Shown here: one piece after another, positions 23,282 through 30,913 of the stretch | Position numbering within the stretch: position 1 is the first letter of the stretch | Layout of the letters: each line of letters opens with the position of its first letter | NCBI GenBank assembly: GCA_002383605.1 | Contig: DFYK01000119.1 | Span: 1-30,913, forward strand | Origin: Proteiniphilum sp. UBA4084 | GTDB lineage: Bacteria; Bacteroidota; Bacteroidia; Bacteroidales; Dysgonomonadaceae | DNA length: 30,913 nt | Reading direction: 5' to 3' | Position numbers and translations under genes: made by a program | Notes under the pieces: model-generated | What the model was told of the DNA's origin: nothing | The model's input: only the letters and a program-made list of their open reading frames with translations | Database searches by the model: none

Positions 23282-24010
23282 TTATTTTAGTATGGCCCGT
23301 ATTGCAAACCAAATATGATGCAGAAAGGTGGATATTTGTCCGTAATAGTGTACCATGATGTGGTAGCGCTCTTTTAGAGACGCTTTCCTGTTGACGGTGG
23401 TCATTCCCTCATGCAGGTAGTTGATGAGGGTGAGATGTGTATTGTGCAGGTTTTTTGATTTCTTCATCATGCGGATGCACCAGTCGAAATCGGAAGAAAA
23501 ACGATACGACAGGTCGTACGGTTCAAACAGCTCCCTCTTCACAATAAATGCCTGATGGCATATCAGCATTCCCTGCCTGAAACTTTTCCAGGTGAGCTTC
23601 TCCGGTGCACGCAGCCTGCGCATGTGCAAAAAGATTCCTTTTTCATCCACGATGGCTGTTTCGCCGTAAATAATGTCAGGCGCTTCCCCGTCCTCTATCG
23701 TACGCATCATCTTTTCCACAGTGTCGGATGCAAAAAATGTATCGCCTGCATTCAGGAAGCAGAGGTAATCGCCTCCGGCCATCCGGGCAGCTTTGTTCAT
23801 GGCATCGTAAAGTCCGTTATCCTGCTCACTAAGCCAAATCATGTGCTCATTTTCAGACCTCTTTATCAGTTGGATCGTTCCGTCGGCCGACTTCCCATCC
23901 ACGATAATATGCTCGATGCTGGGATAGGACTGTTCACCGACGCTCTTCAATGTTCGTTCAAGCGTAAGTTCGGCATTGTACGTGACGGTAATGACAGATA
24001 ATTCTTTCAT
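23282..24010 (-). CDS. Family 2 glycosyltransferase (WcaA-like)
   Basis: The 242-residue GT-A enzyme is likely cytoplasmic or peripheral to the inner membrane. It opens with MKELSVITVTYNAE, followed by IEHIIVDGKSADGT (nucleotide-sugar binding), EQDNGLYDAMNKA and FLNAGDTFF, where NAGD takes the place of the DxD metal motif. Later parts match small Bacteroidota glycosyltransferases of surface polysaccharide loci. The ATG at 24010 overlaps the methyltransferase stop as ATGA; upstream in-frame codons lie inside that gene. It is the last of four coupled genes. Donor and acceptor are unknown. Confidence 0.92.
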   Translation of the reverse strand: MKELSVITVTYNAELTLERTLKSVGEQSYPSIEHIIVDGKSADGTIQLIKRSENEHMIWLSEQDNGLYDAMNKAARMAGGDYLCFLNAGDTFFASDTVEKMMRTIEDGEAPDIIYGETAIVDEKGIFLHMRRLRAPEKLTWKSFRQGMLICHQAFIVKRELFEPYDLSYRFSSDFDWCIRMMKKSKNLHNTHLTLINYLHEGMTTVNRKASLKERYHIMVHYYGQISTFLHHIWFAIRAILK

Positions 24011-24711
24011 TTTCTCGCGTATATGGCAATATAAGGGGATAAAAATTTCCCCTTCACAGGAAATAATTTGATGGCATAACTCAGCATCTTCACCCATTTT
24101 CTCCTGTTACGGTGTTCCGGTTTCGGCTCCAGCCAGATCATGGGCTTTCCGATATAATCTATTGAAATGTCACGAAGACCAAATGATTGCATGATCTCTT
24201 TCAGGTGGGGTATTTCCATCGATCGCAGATTGTGGGCCAGCAGATTCTCCCTGTCGTACCATTTCTGAAATTTCCCGTTTAACCCCAGAAAATTGGGTAT
24301 CAGCACCAGGAGTTGTCCCCTTTCGGAAAGGAGATCTATGTGACGACTGATCACATCCCTTGTGTCTTCGAAATGCTCGATAAAACCGGAGGAGAAGACC
24401 ACCTCATATTTTCTGTCAGGGGAGAATGCGAAAAAATCACACTCGATACAATGGATAACACCTTCCGGCAGTCCGTTGGTTTTCTCGAGATTCCGGACAA
24501 TGTCTGTGTTGATATAGAAATCGAGTATCGTGACATCACGTATTCCACGTTGGTAGAAACGAGCGGCAGATATGCCGGGAAAGCCACCGATCTCGATGAA
24601 GCTTTCACCTTTTACCAACCTGGGGATAAACTGTTCGAACACTACTTTCTCCGGTATCCTGTCATATCGGTAGTTATTCCAATAATTATCCCAGTATTCC
24701 TTATCGGTCAT
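24007..24711 (-). CDS. SAM-dependent class I methyltransferase
   Basis: The 234-residue protein has a Rossmann methyltransferase core: motif I FIEIGGFPGISAA (about 38-50), the acidic TILDFY at the end of beta 2, and VVFSSGFIEHFED (post-I/motif II region) as in Methyltransf_11-type enzymes. Such genes in polysaccharide clusters often methylate a sugar or cap a chain end. The ATG at 24711 was chosen because AAGGAG lies eight bases upstream and the preceding stop is four bases away; longer forms would run into the upstream glycosyltransferase gene. It is coupled to the GT2 gene by an ATGA overlap. Confidence 0.88.
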   Translation of the reverse strand: MTDKEYWDNYWNNYRYDRIPEKVVFEQFIPRLVKGESFIEIGGFPGISAARFYQRGIRDVTILDFYINTDIVRNLEKTNGLPEGVIHCIECDFFAFSPDRKYEVVFSSGFIEHFEDTRDVISRHIDLLSERGQLLVLIPNFLGLNGKFQKWYDRENLLAHNLRSMEIPHLKEIMQSFGLRDISIDYIGKPMIWLEPKPEHRNRRKWVKMLSYAIKLFPVKGKFLSPYIAIYARK

Positions 24712-24715
24712 TTTG

Positions 24716-25981
24716 TTATTCTCCTTCATGCAATTGAATTTTACAACCTGCTCCCGCATCGTAGATAGCCCGGTATTGTTGTATGACTTTCTCCTGAGCA
24801 TATTTCTCCAGCACTTTTTTGCGGGCCTGGACCGAAAGCGCTTCGTAATCGGCTTTAAACAATATCCAGATCATTCCCTCTGCCAGATCCTGTGCATTTT
24901 TGTATTCGGCCACATATCCGTTAAGCCGGTGATCGATCATTTCCGGGATCCCTCCGATGGAAAAACCCAGGCAGGGTGTTCCGCAAGACATGGCTTCCAT
25001 GATGGTGTTGGGCAGATTTTCCTGCAGGGAGGGGGTGACAAACAGGTCGGAGGCGTTGTAAAGTTCCGGCATCTGTTGTGGAGAGAGGTATCCCATGCTT
25101 TTTGCCGGCAGGGAAAGCTGCTGTTCTACCTCTTCACCGCGCTTTCCGGCAATCAGGAAAAGCAAGTCGTCAGAACGTTGAGCCATCAGTCTGGCCGCTT
25201 CCACCAGGTAGTCTGTTCCTTTGCGTTTATCGGCGGCTTTCACTGCGGCGAACAAAATAATCTTCCTGTCGAGTGGTAGACCCAATTTTCTGCGTATCTC
25301 CTTCCTATCCATCGGTCGGTAGGTTTCGGTGTCAATGGGATTGGGGATAGAAACCAGAGGATGGTTCCGGGTAAGCGGACTTTTTTTGGCCAGCTCTTTT
25401 AACCAGTTGCTGCATGCGACGAAGGTAATCTCTCTCCCGTCATAGGCTGATTCTTTCCGGCGGAAAATACTGCGGGAGAGGTCGTTATGAGATGGCGATT
25501 TCAGGTAGGGACAATGGCCGCAACCATTTTCGTAGTGATCGCATCCGGCTGCATGATGGCATATACCGGTAAACGGCCACATGTCATGCAGGGTCCAGAC
25601 CACCTTTTTCCCCGATTTGAGTATCTTTTCAATCTCCCTGATCGATAACATACCTTGATTGATCCAGTGTAAATGGATGATATCCGCCTTTTTATATTCT
25701 TCCATTTCCGTAATGGATACCCCTGTATTGGCGATGGAAATATCGAAAAGATTGTCACGCGAGAATAGGTTGTGCAGAAATATTACCCCCCGTTCATGGT
25801 AAAAGTTCCATCGGTTTTTGTAACGGTTACCCACCGGAATCACATCCGGATTATCGGAAAGTTTTTCACGTACAACCATTTTTACGTTCTCCCCTTCCGA
25901 TTTTAACGCACTCATCAGGCGGTAAGCGGCAATGGCAGCTCCGCCACCTGTGTCTGATGTGCTGATTATAAGGATATTCAT
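24716..25981 (-). CDS. GT4-type glycosyltransferase with Cys4 segment
   Basis: The 421-residue GT-B enzyme has an N-terminal Rossmann half (MNILIISTSDTGGGAAIAAY) and a C-terminal GT4 half. The latter includes IPNPIDTETYRP, the KGTDYLVEAA stretch and the donor-site motif ENLPNTIMEAMSCGTPCLGF. Between the halves the segment near residues 139-160 (GICHHAAGCDHYENGCGHCP) carries Cys141, 147, 154 and 157 in a zinc-finger-like spacing, a feature I recall in some surface-polysaccharide transferases of this phylum. The ATG at 25981 overlaps the preceding stop (ATGA). The sugar transferred is unknown. Confidence 0.92.
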   Translation of the reverse strand: MNILIISTSDTGGGAAIAAYRLMSALKSEGENVKMVVREKLSDNPDVIPVGNRYKNRWNFYHERGVIFLHNLFSRDNLFDISIANTGVSITEMEEYKKADIIHLHWINQGMLSIREIEKILKSGKKVVWTLHDMWPFTGICHHAAGCDHYENGCGHCPYLKSPSHNDLSRSIFRRKESAYDGREITFVACSNWLKELAKKSPLTRNHPLVSIPNPIDTETYRPMDRKEIRRKLGLPLDRKIILFAAVKAADKRKGTDYLVEAARLMAQRSDDLLFLIAGKRGEEVEQQLSLPAKSMGYLSPQQMPELYNASDLFVTPSLQENLPNTIMEAMSCGTPCLGFSIGGIPEMIDHRLNGYVAEYKNAQDLAEGMIWILFKADYEALSVQARKKVLEKYAQEKVIQQYRAIYDAGAGCKIQLHEGE

Positions 25982-26880
25982 GAGCCAACGGTTCTTTGTA
26001 CGCGGTTTATCCTCCTTTTTACTTTTGCTAAAAAGGAGTTTGTTCTTCCATAATATTGCTCAAATGCTTTTCGTACTGTTTTGTCTTCACGAACATCAGC
26101 AATATCAATATTCAAATTCCCTTTGTGCAGATGGGTGGTATATATTTCATCGCTTCCACTGTGTACACCACTTCCGTCAAAACCGATATTTTGTATGAGC
26201 GACTTTCCTGCATTCAACGATAACATATCTTTCAGAAAAAGAGATGCATTCCATCGAATTGCCCAGGAGTCGTTTTCACCCTTAACCTGCCTTTTGAGCA
26301 TACGCGTGTAGGGATATTTGTTGTTAAAATCAAACTCTCTTGAAAGTTTGCGGCTTTTAATTTCCTGCAACAATGCTTCACCATCGGGATTGAAATGCTG
26401 CCATGCCCTCTTCCATGTTCCCCAGCCCCAACTGCCGACCCATTTTATCAAAAAAGCATCCGGGATATCCTCTAAAGGATAACAATATCCATGAACATGA
26501 CCAATTTTCTCTTCATTTTCGAATTGATCAAGTGCATCGTTCATAAAAGTTAGAAACCGGGGCGATGTAATGAGATCGTCTTCCAGAACAATCACTTTCC
26601 CGTACTCGTTTACAATGTTGGAAACTCCTTCAATCACATTGCTAGCCAGTCCTATATTATGAGGCCGTTCGATAATATGAATATTTTTGAAGCCATTGAT
26701 TGAATGAATCAACCTGCGTACGCTCAGAACCTCATTCTTATCAGAGTTATCCCTGAAACCATCTGAAAAGACAAATAATTCTGTTGTATTGCATTGCTCA
26801 TTGTTCTTTAAAGCTTCCAGGGTTTTTTGTGTATGGGAGGGACGATTGTACGTGAATAAGAGGACAGGAGCTTGCGTCAT
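25978..26880 (-). CDS. GT-A glycosyltransferase, GNT-I/GT2-like
   Basis: The 300-residue protein begins PVLLFTYNRPSHTQKTLEAL and has ELFVFSDGFRDN and HNIGLASNVIEG. Its metal site is VIVLEDDLITSPRFL (Glu100-Asp101-Asp102). WVGSWGWGTWKRAW in the middle is characteristic of the Bacteroidota proteins that databases label glycosyltransferase with GNT-I similarity. It is likely cytoplasmic and acts on a lipid-linked surface glycan. It is the first of the four coupled glycan genes. The hydrolase gene ends 27 bp upstream, so the unit may be read from a promoter further up. Confidence 0.88.
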   Translation of the reverse strand: MTQAPVLLFTYNRPSHTQKTLEALKNNEQCNTTELFVFSDGFRDNSDKNEVLSVRRLIHSINGFKNIHIIERPHNIGLASNVIEGVSNIVNEYGKVIVLEDDLITSPRFLTFMNDALDQFENEEKIGHVHGYCYPLEDIPDAFLIKWVGSWGWGTWKRAWQHFNPDGEALLQEIKSRKLSREFDFNNKYPYTRMLKRQVKGENDSWAIRWNASLFLKDMLSLNAGKSLIQNIGFDGSGVHSGSDEIYTTHLHKGNLNIDIADVREDKTVRKAFEQYYGRTNSFLAKVKRRINRVQRTVGS

Positions 26881-26907
26881 AATAACCGGATTAAGAAAAC
26901 TGAGAAA

Positions 26908-27732
26908 TCAGAATTCAACTTTTGGCGATAATATATTTCTTTCGAGCACATGCAGGGCTACGTGTCTGCCTACTTCGATTCCTTTCAGCGAAAGTTGGAG
27001 CTTCGTCGTGTTGAAGGCCAGCTCCGGGTTGTTATTGTCTCCACTCAAATGACAGAGCCAAATATTGCGAAGATCAGATGTGAAATTGTTTGCGAGGAAC
27101 TCAGCTGTCTGACGGTTGCTCAGGTGGCCCGTTCCGGAGGTAATTCTCCGTTTCAGGTGCCATGGATAGCGGCCGTTTTGTAGCATTTCCTCGTCATAGT
27201 TGCTCTCAATCACCAGGTGATTTGCCTTGCAGATATAAAAAGCCACTTCATCTGTGATGGCGCCCACATCGGTTGCCAGTGTCATCCTTTGTCCGTCGAA
27301 TTCAAAAAAATAGCCTGCATTGTCGTTGCTGTCATGGGGTACATCAAATGCAGTAATATTAAAATCCTCGATCTGAAAAGGTTTTCCTTTTTCGATATAT
27401 TTTGTTGAACCGTTGAGGTTGTTGTGGATCATGGGACAGTTGGAGATGCCACGATGGACCTCGCGGGTAGCATAGACGGGAATGTGCAGTTTTTCACCGA
27501 GATATCCGGCCGATTTTATGTGGTCGTAATGATCGTGTGTGATGAGGATCGCCATGATAGACGCAAGCTCTATCCCATGTTCAGCAAGTCGTTTCCTGAT
27601 CACACGCGGCCCAAGGCCGGCGTCGATAAGAATGCCGTAATGCGCATTGCCCAGGTAGTAACAGTTACCGCAACTGCCGCTACTTAGGCTGAAAAAAGAG
27701 ATCCGGTCTGCCTGGAATAGTTTGTACTGCAT
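26908..27732 (-). CDS. YycJ/WalJ-like MBL-fold metallo-hydrolase
   Basis: The 274-residue cytoplasmic protein belongs to the metallo-beta-lactamase superfamily. The two-metal motif ITHDHYDH places His66, His68, Asp70 and His71, followed by FDVPHDSNDNAGY, TLATDVG and a C-terminal LCHLSGDNNN. SLSSGSCGNCYYLG near the start and GTGHLSNRQTAEFL are typical of the YycJ/WalJ branch, where a Firmicute member has been described as a 5'-3' exonuclease. A nuclease or phosphodiesterase role is therefore likely. Its -7 box lies only eight bases before the ATG, so the mRNA would have almost no leader. Confidence 0.9.
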   Translation of the reverse strand: MQYKLFQADRISFFSLSSGSCGNCYYLGNAHYGILIDAGLGPRVIRKRLAEHGIELASIMAILITHDHYDHIKSAGYLGEKLHIPVYATREVHRGISNCPMIHNNLNGSTKYIEKGKPFQIEDFNITAFDVPHDSNDNAGYFFEFDGQRMTLATDVGAITDEVAFYICKANHLVIESNYDEEMLQNGRYPWHLKRRITSGTGHLSNRQTAEFLANNFTSDLRNIWLCHLSGDNNNPELAFNTTKLQLSLKGIEVGRHVALHVLERNILSPKVEF

Positions 27733-27740
27733 AGTGGATG

Positions 27741-27748
27741 CAAAGATA
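27741..27748 (-). promoter_or_regulatory. -7 element for the metallo-hydrolase gene
   Basis: The minus strand reads TATCTTTG followed by CAT, an exact match to the phylum consensus. It ends eight bases before the ATG at 27732. Next to it, AGTTTT-TG-AAAACT (27752-27765) is a perfect 6-bp inverted repeat. Confidence 0.5.
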
Positions 27749-27770
27749 ACAAGTTTTTGAAAACTATCTT

Positions 27771-28721
27771 TTAAAACGTTTTTACTGATAAGCTGACCAC
27801 GGTCCGGTTATAGTCATCAATCATCTCTTTTATTACCTGTGCGGCCGGAATCACCTGTCTGATGTGCGATGCGATCTGGCCGATCTCCAGCGCTCCCTGC
27901 GCAAGATCACCCTCAAAGATTCCTTTCTTTGAGCGACCCCTTCCCAGCAATGTACGCAGTTCGTCGGGCGTGGCTCCCCGGTCTTCCAGCTCCTGTATCT
28001 GCTGATAGAATGCATTCTTAATCATTCTTGTGGGACTTACTTTCTTGAGTGAAAGCAACGTATCTCCCTCGTTCAGTGAAAGGCATTTCTGTTTGAAAGC
28101 CTCACTGGCAGAGCTCTCTTCGGTCAGTGCAAAACGGGTGCCGACTTGTACACCCTCGGCACCCAAAGCCAGCATGGCGGCCATTGCCCCACCTGTGGCG
28201 ATCCCGCCGGCAGCAATGAGCGGCAACGTCACGGCCTGCCGCACCTGGGGAATCAGCGTGAGGGTGGTTGTCTCTTCCCGCCCATTGTGGCCGCCCGCTT
28301 CAAATCCCTCTGCTACGATTGCATCTACGCCTGCTTCCTCGGCTTTCAGGGCAAATTTAGAGCTGGATATCACATGGGCGACAAGCATCCCCTTCTCTTT
28401 TAATCTGGTGGTCCATGTCCTGGGATTACCCGCCGAAGTAAAGACAATGGATACCTTTTCCTCCATTACAATCTGCATGATCTCCTCAATTTGCGGATAC
28501 ATGAGGGGAATATTTACACCAAACGGTTTCTCGGTTGCGTCCTTGCATTTCATGATATGTTCCCGCAATGTGTCGGGATGCATTGATCCGGCTCCTATCA
28601 ATCCCAGTCCGCCAGCGTTGCTTACTGCCGATGCCAGCCGCCAGCCGCTGCACCATACCATTCCCGCCTGTATAATCGGATAGCGGATGCCGAAGAGTGT
28701 CGTAATCCTGTTTTTATTCAT
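27771..28721 (-). CDS. FMN-dependent nitronate monooxygenase/FabK-family enzyme
   Basis: The 316-residue TIM-barrel flavoprotein belongs to the family that includes nitronate monooxygenase and enoyl-ACP reductase II (FabK). It shows YPIIQAGMVWCSG at the N-terminus, GGLGLIGAG, FGVNIPL, the conserved EGFEAGGHNGREET with the active-site histidine, LIAAGGIATG and GAEGVQVGTRF (FMN phosphate). Family members either oxidise nitronates or reduce trans-2-enoyl-ACP with NAD(P)H, and these residues do not separate the two. The ATG at 28721 is preferred over one at 28757, which lies upstream of the likely -7 box. It is divergent from purD. Confidence 0.9.
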   Translation of the reverse strand: MNKNRITTLFGIRYPIIQAGMVWCSGWRLASAVSNAGGLGLIGAGSMHPDTLREHIMKCKDATEKPFGVNIPLMYPQIEEIMQIVMEEKVSIVFTSAGNPRTWTTRLKEKGMLVAHVISSSKFALKAEEAGVDAIVAEGFEAGGHNGREETTTLTLIPQVRQAVTLPLIAAGGIATGGAMAAMLALGAEGVQVGTRFALTEESSASEAFKQKCLSLNEGDTLLSLKKVSPTRMIKNAFYQQIQELEDRGATPDELRTLLGRGRSKKGIFEGDLAQGALEIGQIASHIRQVIPAAQVIKEMIDDYNRTVVSLSVKTF

Positions 28722-28736
28722 TTCTCTAAATTTATG

Positions 28737-28744
28737 CAAAGATA
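28737..28744 (-). promoter_or_regulatory. -7 element for the NMO/FabK-like gene
   Basis: The minus strand reads TATCTTTG followed by CA, an exact TAnnTTTG match. It lies 15 nt before the ATG at 28721 and supports that start. Confidence 0.5.
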
Positions 28745-28794
28745 ACATTATCTCCATTTTTCACCATCTAATATCTGGTTTAGATTTTTTTTAG

Positions 28795-28802
28795 TAGCTT
28801 TG
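28795..28802 (+). promoter_or_regulatory. -7 element for purD
   Basis: TAGCTTTG followed by CA matches TAnnTTTG exactly. It lies 69 nt before the purD ATG, in the divergent 150-bp region shared with the NMO/FabK-like gene. A matching -33 element is not clear. Confidence 0.5.
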
Positions 28803-28871
28803 CACATCATTGCCCATTGTATCTGTATCGGCATTAAATTTGAATATCAAAATTGATTTATTTCAGACATT

Positions 28872-30149
28872 ATGAATGTCCTTCTTCTTGGCTCCGGAGG
28901 CCGCGAACATGCCATGGCATGGAAGTTACGCAAAAGCAGTTATCTCAATAATCTGTACATTGCTCCCGGTAATGCCGGCACGGCGATGGTAGGCACAAAC
29001 GTGCCCATCGGGGTGACCGATTTTGAAGCGATGAAACAGTTTTCACTCAGCCACGATATCGACATGATTGTCGTGGGGCCCGAAGATCCGCTGGTGAAAG
29101 GTGTGTATGATTTTTTTCACAAGGATGAGGATATTTGCCACATTACCGTAATCGGCCCCTCGCAAAAGGGAGCTCAATTGGAAGGGAGCAAGGACTTTGC
29201 CAAACATTTCATGATGCGTCATGGTATTCCCACAGCCCGTTATAAGAGTGTTACGCTCGACAATATAGAGGAAGGAAATGAATTCCTTGATTCTCTTTCT
29301 TCACCCTATGTATTGAAAGCCGATGGGCTTGCTGCCGGAAAAGGCGTACTGATACTCCACGATCTGAATGAAGCACGACAAATGCTTTGGGAGATGCTTC
29401 ACGGAAAGTTTGGTGAAGCAAGCAATAAAGTGGTAATTGAGGAGTTTTTATCGGGTATAGAATGTTCAGTCTTTGTGTTGACGGATGGCCAATCTTATAA
29501 GATACTACCCGTGGCAAAAGACTACAAACGGGTTGGAGAGAAGGATACCGGGTTGAATACCGGCGGCATGGGAGCTGTCTCTCCGGTGCCCTTTGCCGAT
29601 GAACTGTTTATGGAAAAAGTACGCAGTCAGGTTGTGGAGCCAACCGTGAAAGGGTTGCAGGAAGAGCATATCGATTACAAGGGATTTATCTTTCTGGGAC
29701 TGATCAATGTGGAGGGTGACCCCAAGGTGATCGAATACAATGTGCGCATGGGAGATCCTGAAACTGAGGTGGTGCTGCCCAGAATTAAATCCGACCTGTT
29801 GGAACTGTTTATAGGAGTGGCCACAGAGACACTTGGCGAGCGCGTGCTGGAAGTAGATGACCGGTATGCCGTGACTGTTGTGATGGTTTCGGGCGGCTAT
29901 CCTGAAACGTATGATAAAGGTAAACTAATAGAGGGACTCGACAATGTGACGGACAGCATTGTTTTTCATGCCGGTACTGTCAGCCACAACAACGAAGTGT
30001 TTTCTTCGGGGGGACGTGTACTTGCGGTAACATCTTACGGAAAAAAAATGGAGGAAGCCCTGCTTACATCGTACAGCAATATTGCCAAAATTTATTTCGA
30101 TAAGGCCTATTTCCGAAAAGATATTGGCTTCGATCTTCACGTTCGGTAA
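28872..30149 (+). CDS. purD: Phosphoribosylamine-glycine ligase (GAR synthetase)
   Basis: PurD joins phosphoribosylamine and glycine with ATP, the second step of purine synthesis. The 425-residue protein is full length. It begins MNVLLLGSGGREHAMAWKL, carries VVGPEDPLVKG, the ATP-grasp loop VLKADGLAAGKGV, NTGGMGAVSP and the family signature VRMGDPETEVVLP, and ends in a C-terminal domain with SSGGRVLAVTSYG. It stands divergent to the NMO/FabK-like gene and is followed after 18 bp by a membrane protein gene that may share its transcript. Confidence 0.98.
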   Translation: MNVLLLGSGGREHAMAWKLRKSSYLNNLYIAPGNAGTAMVGTNVPIGVTDFEAMKQFSLSHDIDMIVVGPEDPLVKGVYDFFHKDEDICHITVIGPSQKGAQLEGSKDFAKHFMMRHGIPTARYKSVTLDNIEEGNEFLDSLSSPYVLKADGLAAGKGVLILHDLNEARQMLWEMLHGKFGEASNKVVIEEFLSGIECSVFVLTDGQSYKILPVAKDYKRVGEKDTGLNTGGMGAVSPVPFADELFMEKVRSQVVEPTVKGLQEEHIDYKGFIFLGLINVEGDPKVIEYNVRMGDPETEVVLPRIKSDLLELFIGVATETLGERVLEVDDRYAVTVVMVSGGYPETYDKGKLIEGLDNVTDSIVFHAGTVSHNNEVFSSGGRVLAVTSYGKKMEEALLTSYSNIAKIYFDKAYFRKDIGFDLHVR

Positions 30150-30167
30150 AAGGGAACGGTTTTTGTC

Positions 30168-30913
30168 ATGCATCTTGTCGTCAGATCTTTCAGAACATAT
30201 ATTGTTGACGGACGCTTTGCTTCGCTGATTGTCTCTCTGGTCGTCATCATCATGCGTGCAGCCCTCTTTCTCAAGGGTGATCGTTCCCAGGCTGCTTTCA
30301 GCGATACCGGATATCTGTGGCCTCATGCAGCACCTTTGTTTTCGGATCCGATGATCTCAGCCACTGCTTCTACTATTTCGGTTTTTCTGATCGCCTTCCT
30401 CATATCGGCCATTAACAGCCGGTTTATGCTGCTCCGCACGCGTTCTTCACTTCCCTTTGCAGCACCTTTGCTCCTGTTGAGTCTTCATCCATGGTTTTTG
30501 GTGATGACGGCTGATTATATTGCCCTGATATTTATCCTGCTTGCTTTTTTCCCTTTTTTGAAATCATATCAGACAGCCGATGCAACGTTGTATTCTTTTC
30601 GTTCAGCCATACTGATAGGTACTGCATCGCTGTTTCAAATTTATGCACTTGCACTGTTTCCCTTATGGTGGCTCGGAGAGCGGTCGATGCGCGGACCACA
30701 GCCCCGTGCGTTTCTCTCTTCTTTATTCGGTTTATCACTTATTTATTTTTCCCTCTTCTCCCTCTTTTTTCTGAAAGATGATCTTTCAGGATTCACTGAT
30801 CCTCTTCTTTCATTGGTCTCTTTTTCATTGCCACAACTTCCGGATTACACTTTGATGGAGTGGGGGGTGGTTGTGCTGGTCGGACTTTTTTTTATTTTGA
30901 ATATGGTTCTCAG
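30168..30913 (+). CDS. Polytopic membrane protein, 5' part, DUF6427-like
   Basis: An open frame starts at ATG 30168 and runs without a stop to the end of the window (about 248 residues seen). The product is hydrophobic, with roughly six or seven predicted helices (for example FASLIVSLVVIIMRAALFL, ISVFLIAFLISAI and IALIFILLAFFPFL). The opening MHLVVRSFRTYIVDGRF and the layout remind me of the Bacteroidales DUF6427 membrane family often found after purD, but this is recognition from memory and not firm. No enzymatic motif is visible. Its 18-bp distance from purD suggests co-transcription. Confidence 0.75.
   Translation, partial: MHLVVRSFRTYIVDGRFASLIVSLVVIIMRAALFLKGDRSQAAFSDTGYLWPHAAPLFSDPMISATASTISVFLIAFLISAINSRFMLLRTRSSLPFAAPLLLLSLHPWFLVMTADYIALIFILLAFFPFLKSYQTADATLYSFRSAILIGTASLFQIYALALFPLWWLGERSMRGPQPRAFLSSLFGLSLIYFSLFSLFFLKDDLSGFTDPLLSLVSFSLPQLPDYTLMEWGVVVLVGLFFILNMVL

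Noticed and set aside
28030..28683. Open frame of about 217 codons antisense to the NMO/FabK-like gene
   Set aside because: It lies entirely inside a conserved TIM-barrel gene and is rich in Ala/Ser/Pro, as expected of a complementary shadow frame.

Overview
The window is chromosomal DNA from a Bacteroidota bacterium, most likely order Bacteroidales near the Dysgonomonadaceae (Proteiniphilum/Petrimonas-like). Three things point there. The promoter-like sites follow the phylum's own consensus (-33 TTTG, -7 TAnnTTTG, often continuing as GCA) instead of the sigma70 consensus. Several proteins belong to families typical of the phylum: a PorW/SprE-like TPR lipoprotein, a DUF4980-GH32 fructanase, a DUF5020 barrel, a Bacteroidales-type LpxH and a short AroA. 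The tryptophan genes run trpD-trpC-trpF-trpA. The genus is inference. No rRNA, tRNA, CRISPR, IS element, phage or known defence gene was seen.

Layout. 1-2595 (+): end of the trp operon (trpD 3' end, trpC, trpF, trpA). 2748-3632 (+): EamA exporter, convergent with a YdgJ/IolW-like dehydrogenase (3639-4700, -). 4786-6722 (-): PorW/SprE-like lipoprotein gene translationally coupled to rdgB. 6920-9437 (+): secreted GH32 fructanase plus fructokinase, a small fructan-use unit behind a conspicuous inverted repeat. 9434-11932 (-): aroA, a small membrane-anchored CCxxHxxC protein and an ABC-3 metal permease. 12091-15679 (-): cysS, yaaA and an NSS sodium symporter. 15841-20010 (+): DUF5020 barrel, AzgA-type purine permease, GT39 transferase and GtrA flippase. 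20069-22539 (+): efp, radC, a SufT/MIP18-like gene and lpxH. 22615-23148 (-): a SpoU-type RNA methyltransferase. 23282-26880 (-): four tightly coupled surface-glycan genes (GT, GT4, methyltransferase, GT2). 26908-28721 (-): a YycJ/WalJ-like metallo-hydrolase and an FMN-dependent NMO/FabK-family enzyme. 28872-30913 (+): purD and the start of a polytopic membrane protein that runs off the window.

Most of this is housekeeping DNA. The most unusual signal is non-coding: arrays of degenerate 7-nucleotide units fill all three visible spacers of the trp operon (85-119, 963-1098, 1735-1762) and the leader of the RNA methyltransferase gene (23162-23231). The arrays on either side of trpF lie in opposite orientation and share an exact 12-nt inverted repeat, and the same 12-mer recurs 21 kb away. 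Other points are the 14-bp inverted repeat before the GH32 gene, an inverted repeat overlapping the radC promoter, the CCxxHxxC protein beside a metal permease with no visible partners, and a hydrolase gene whose promoter leaves almost no 5' leader.
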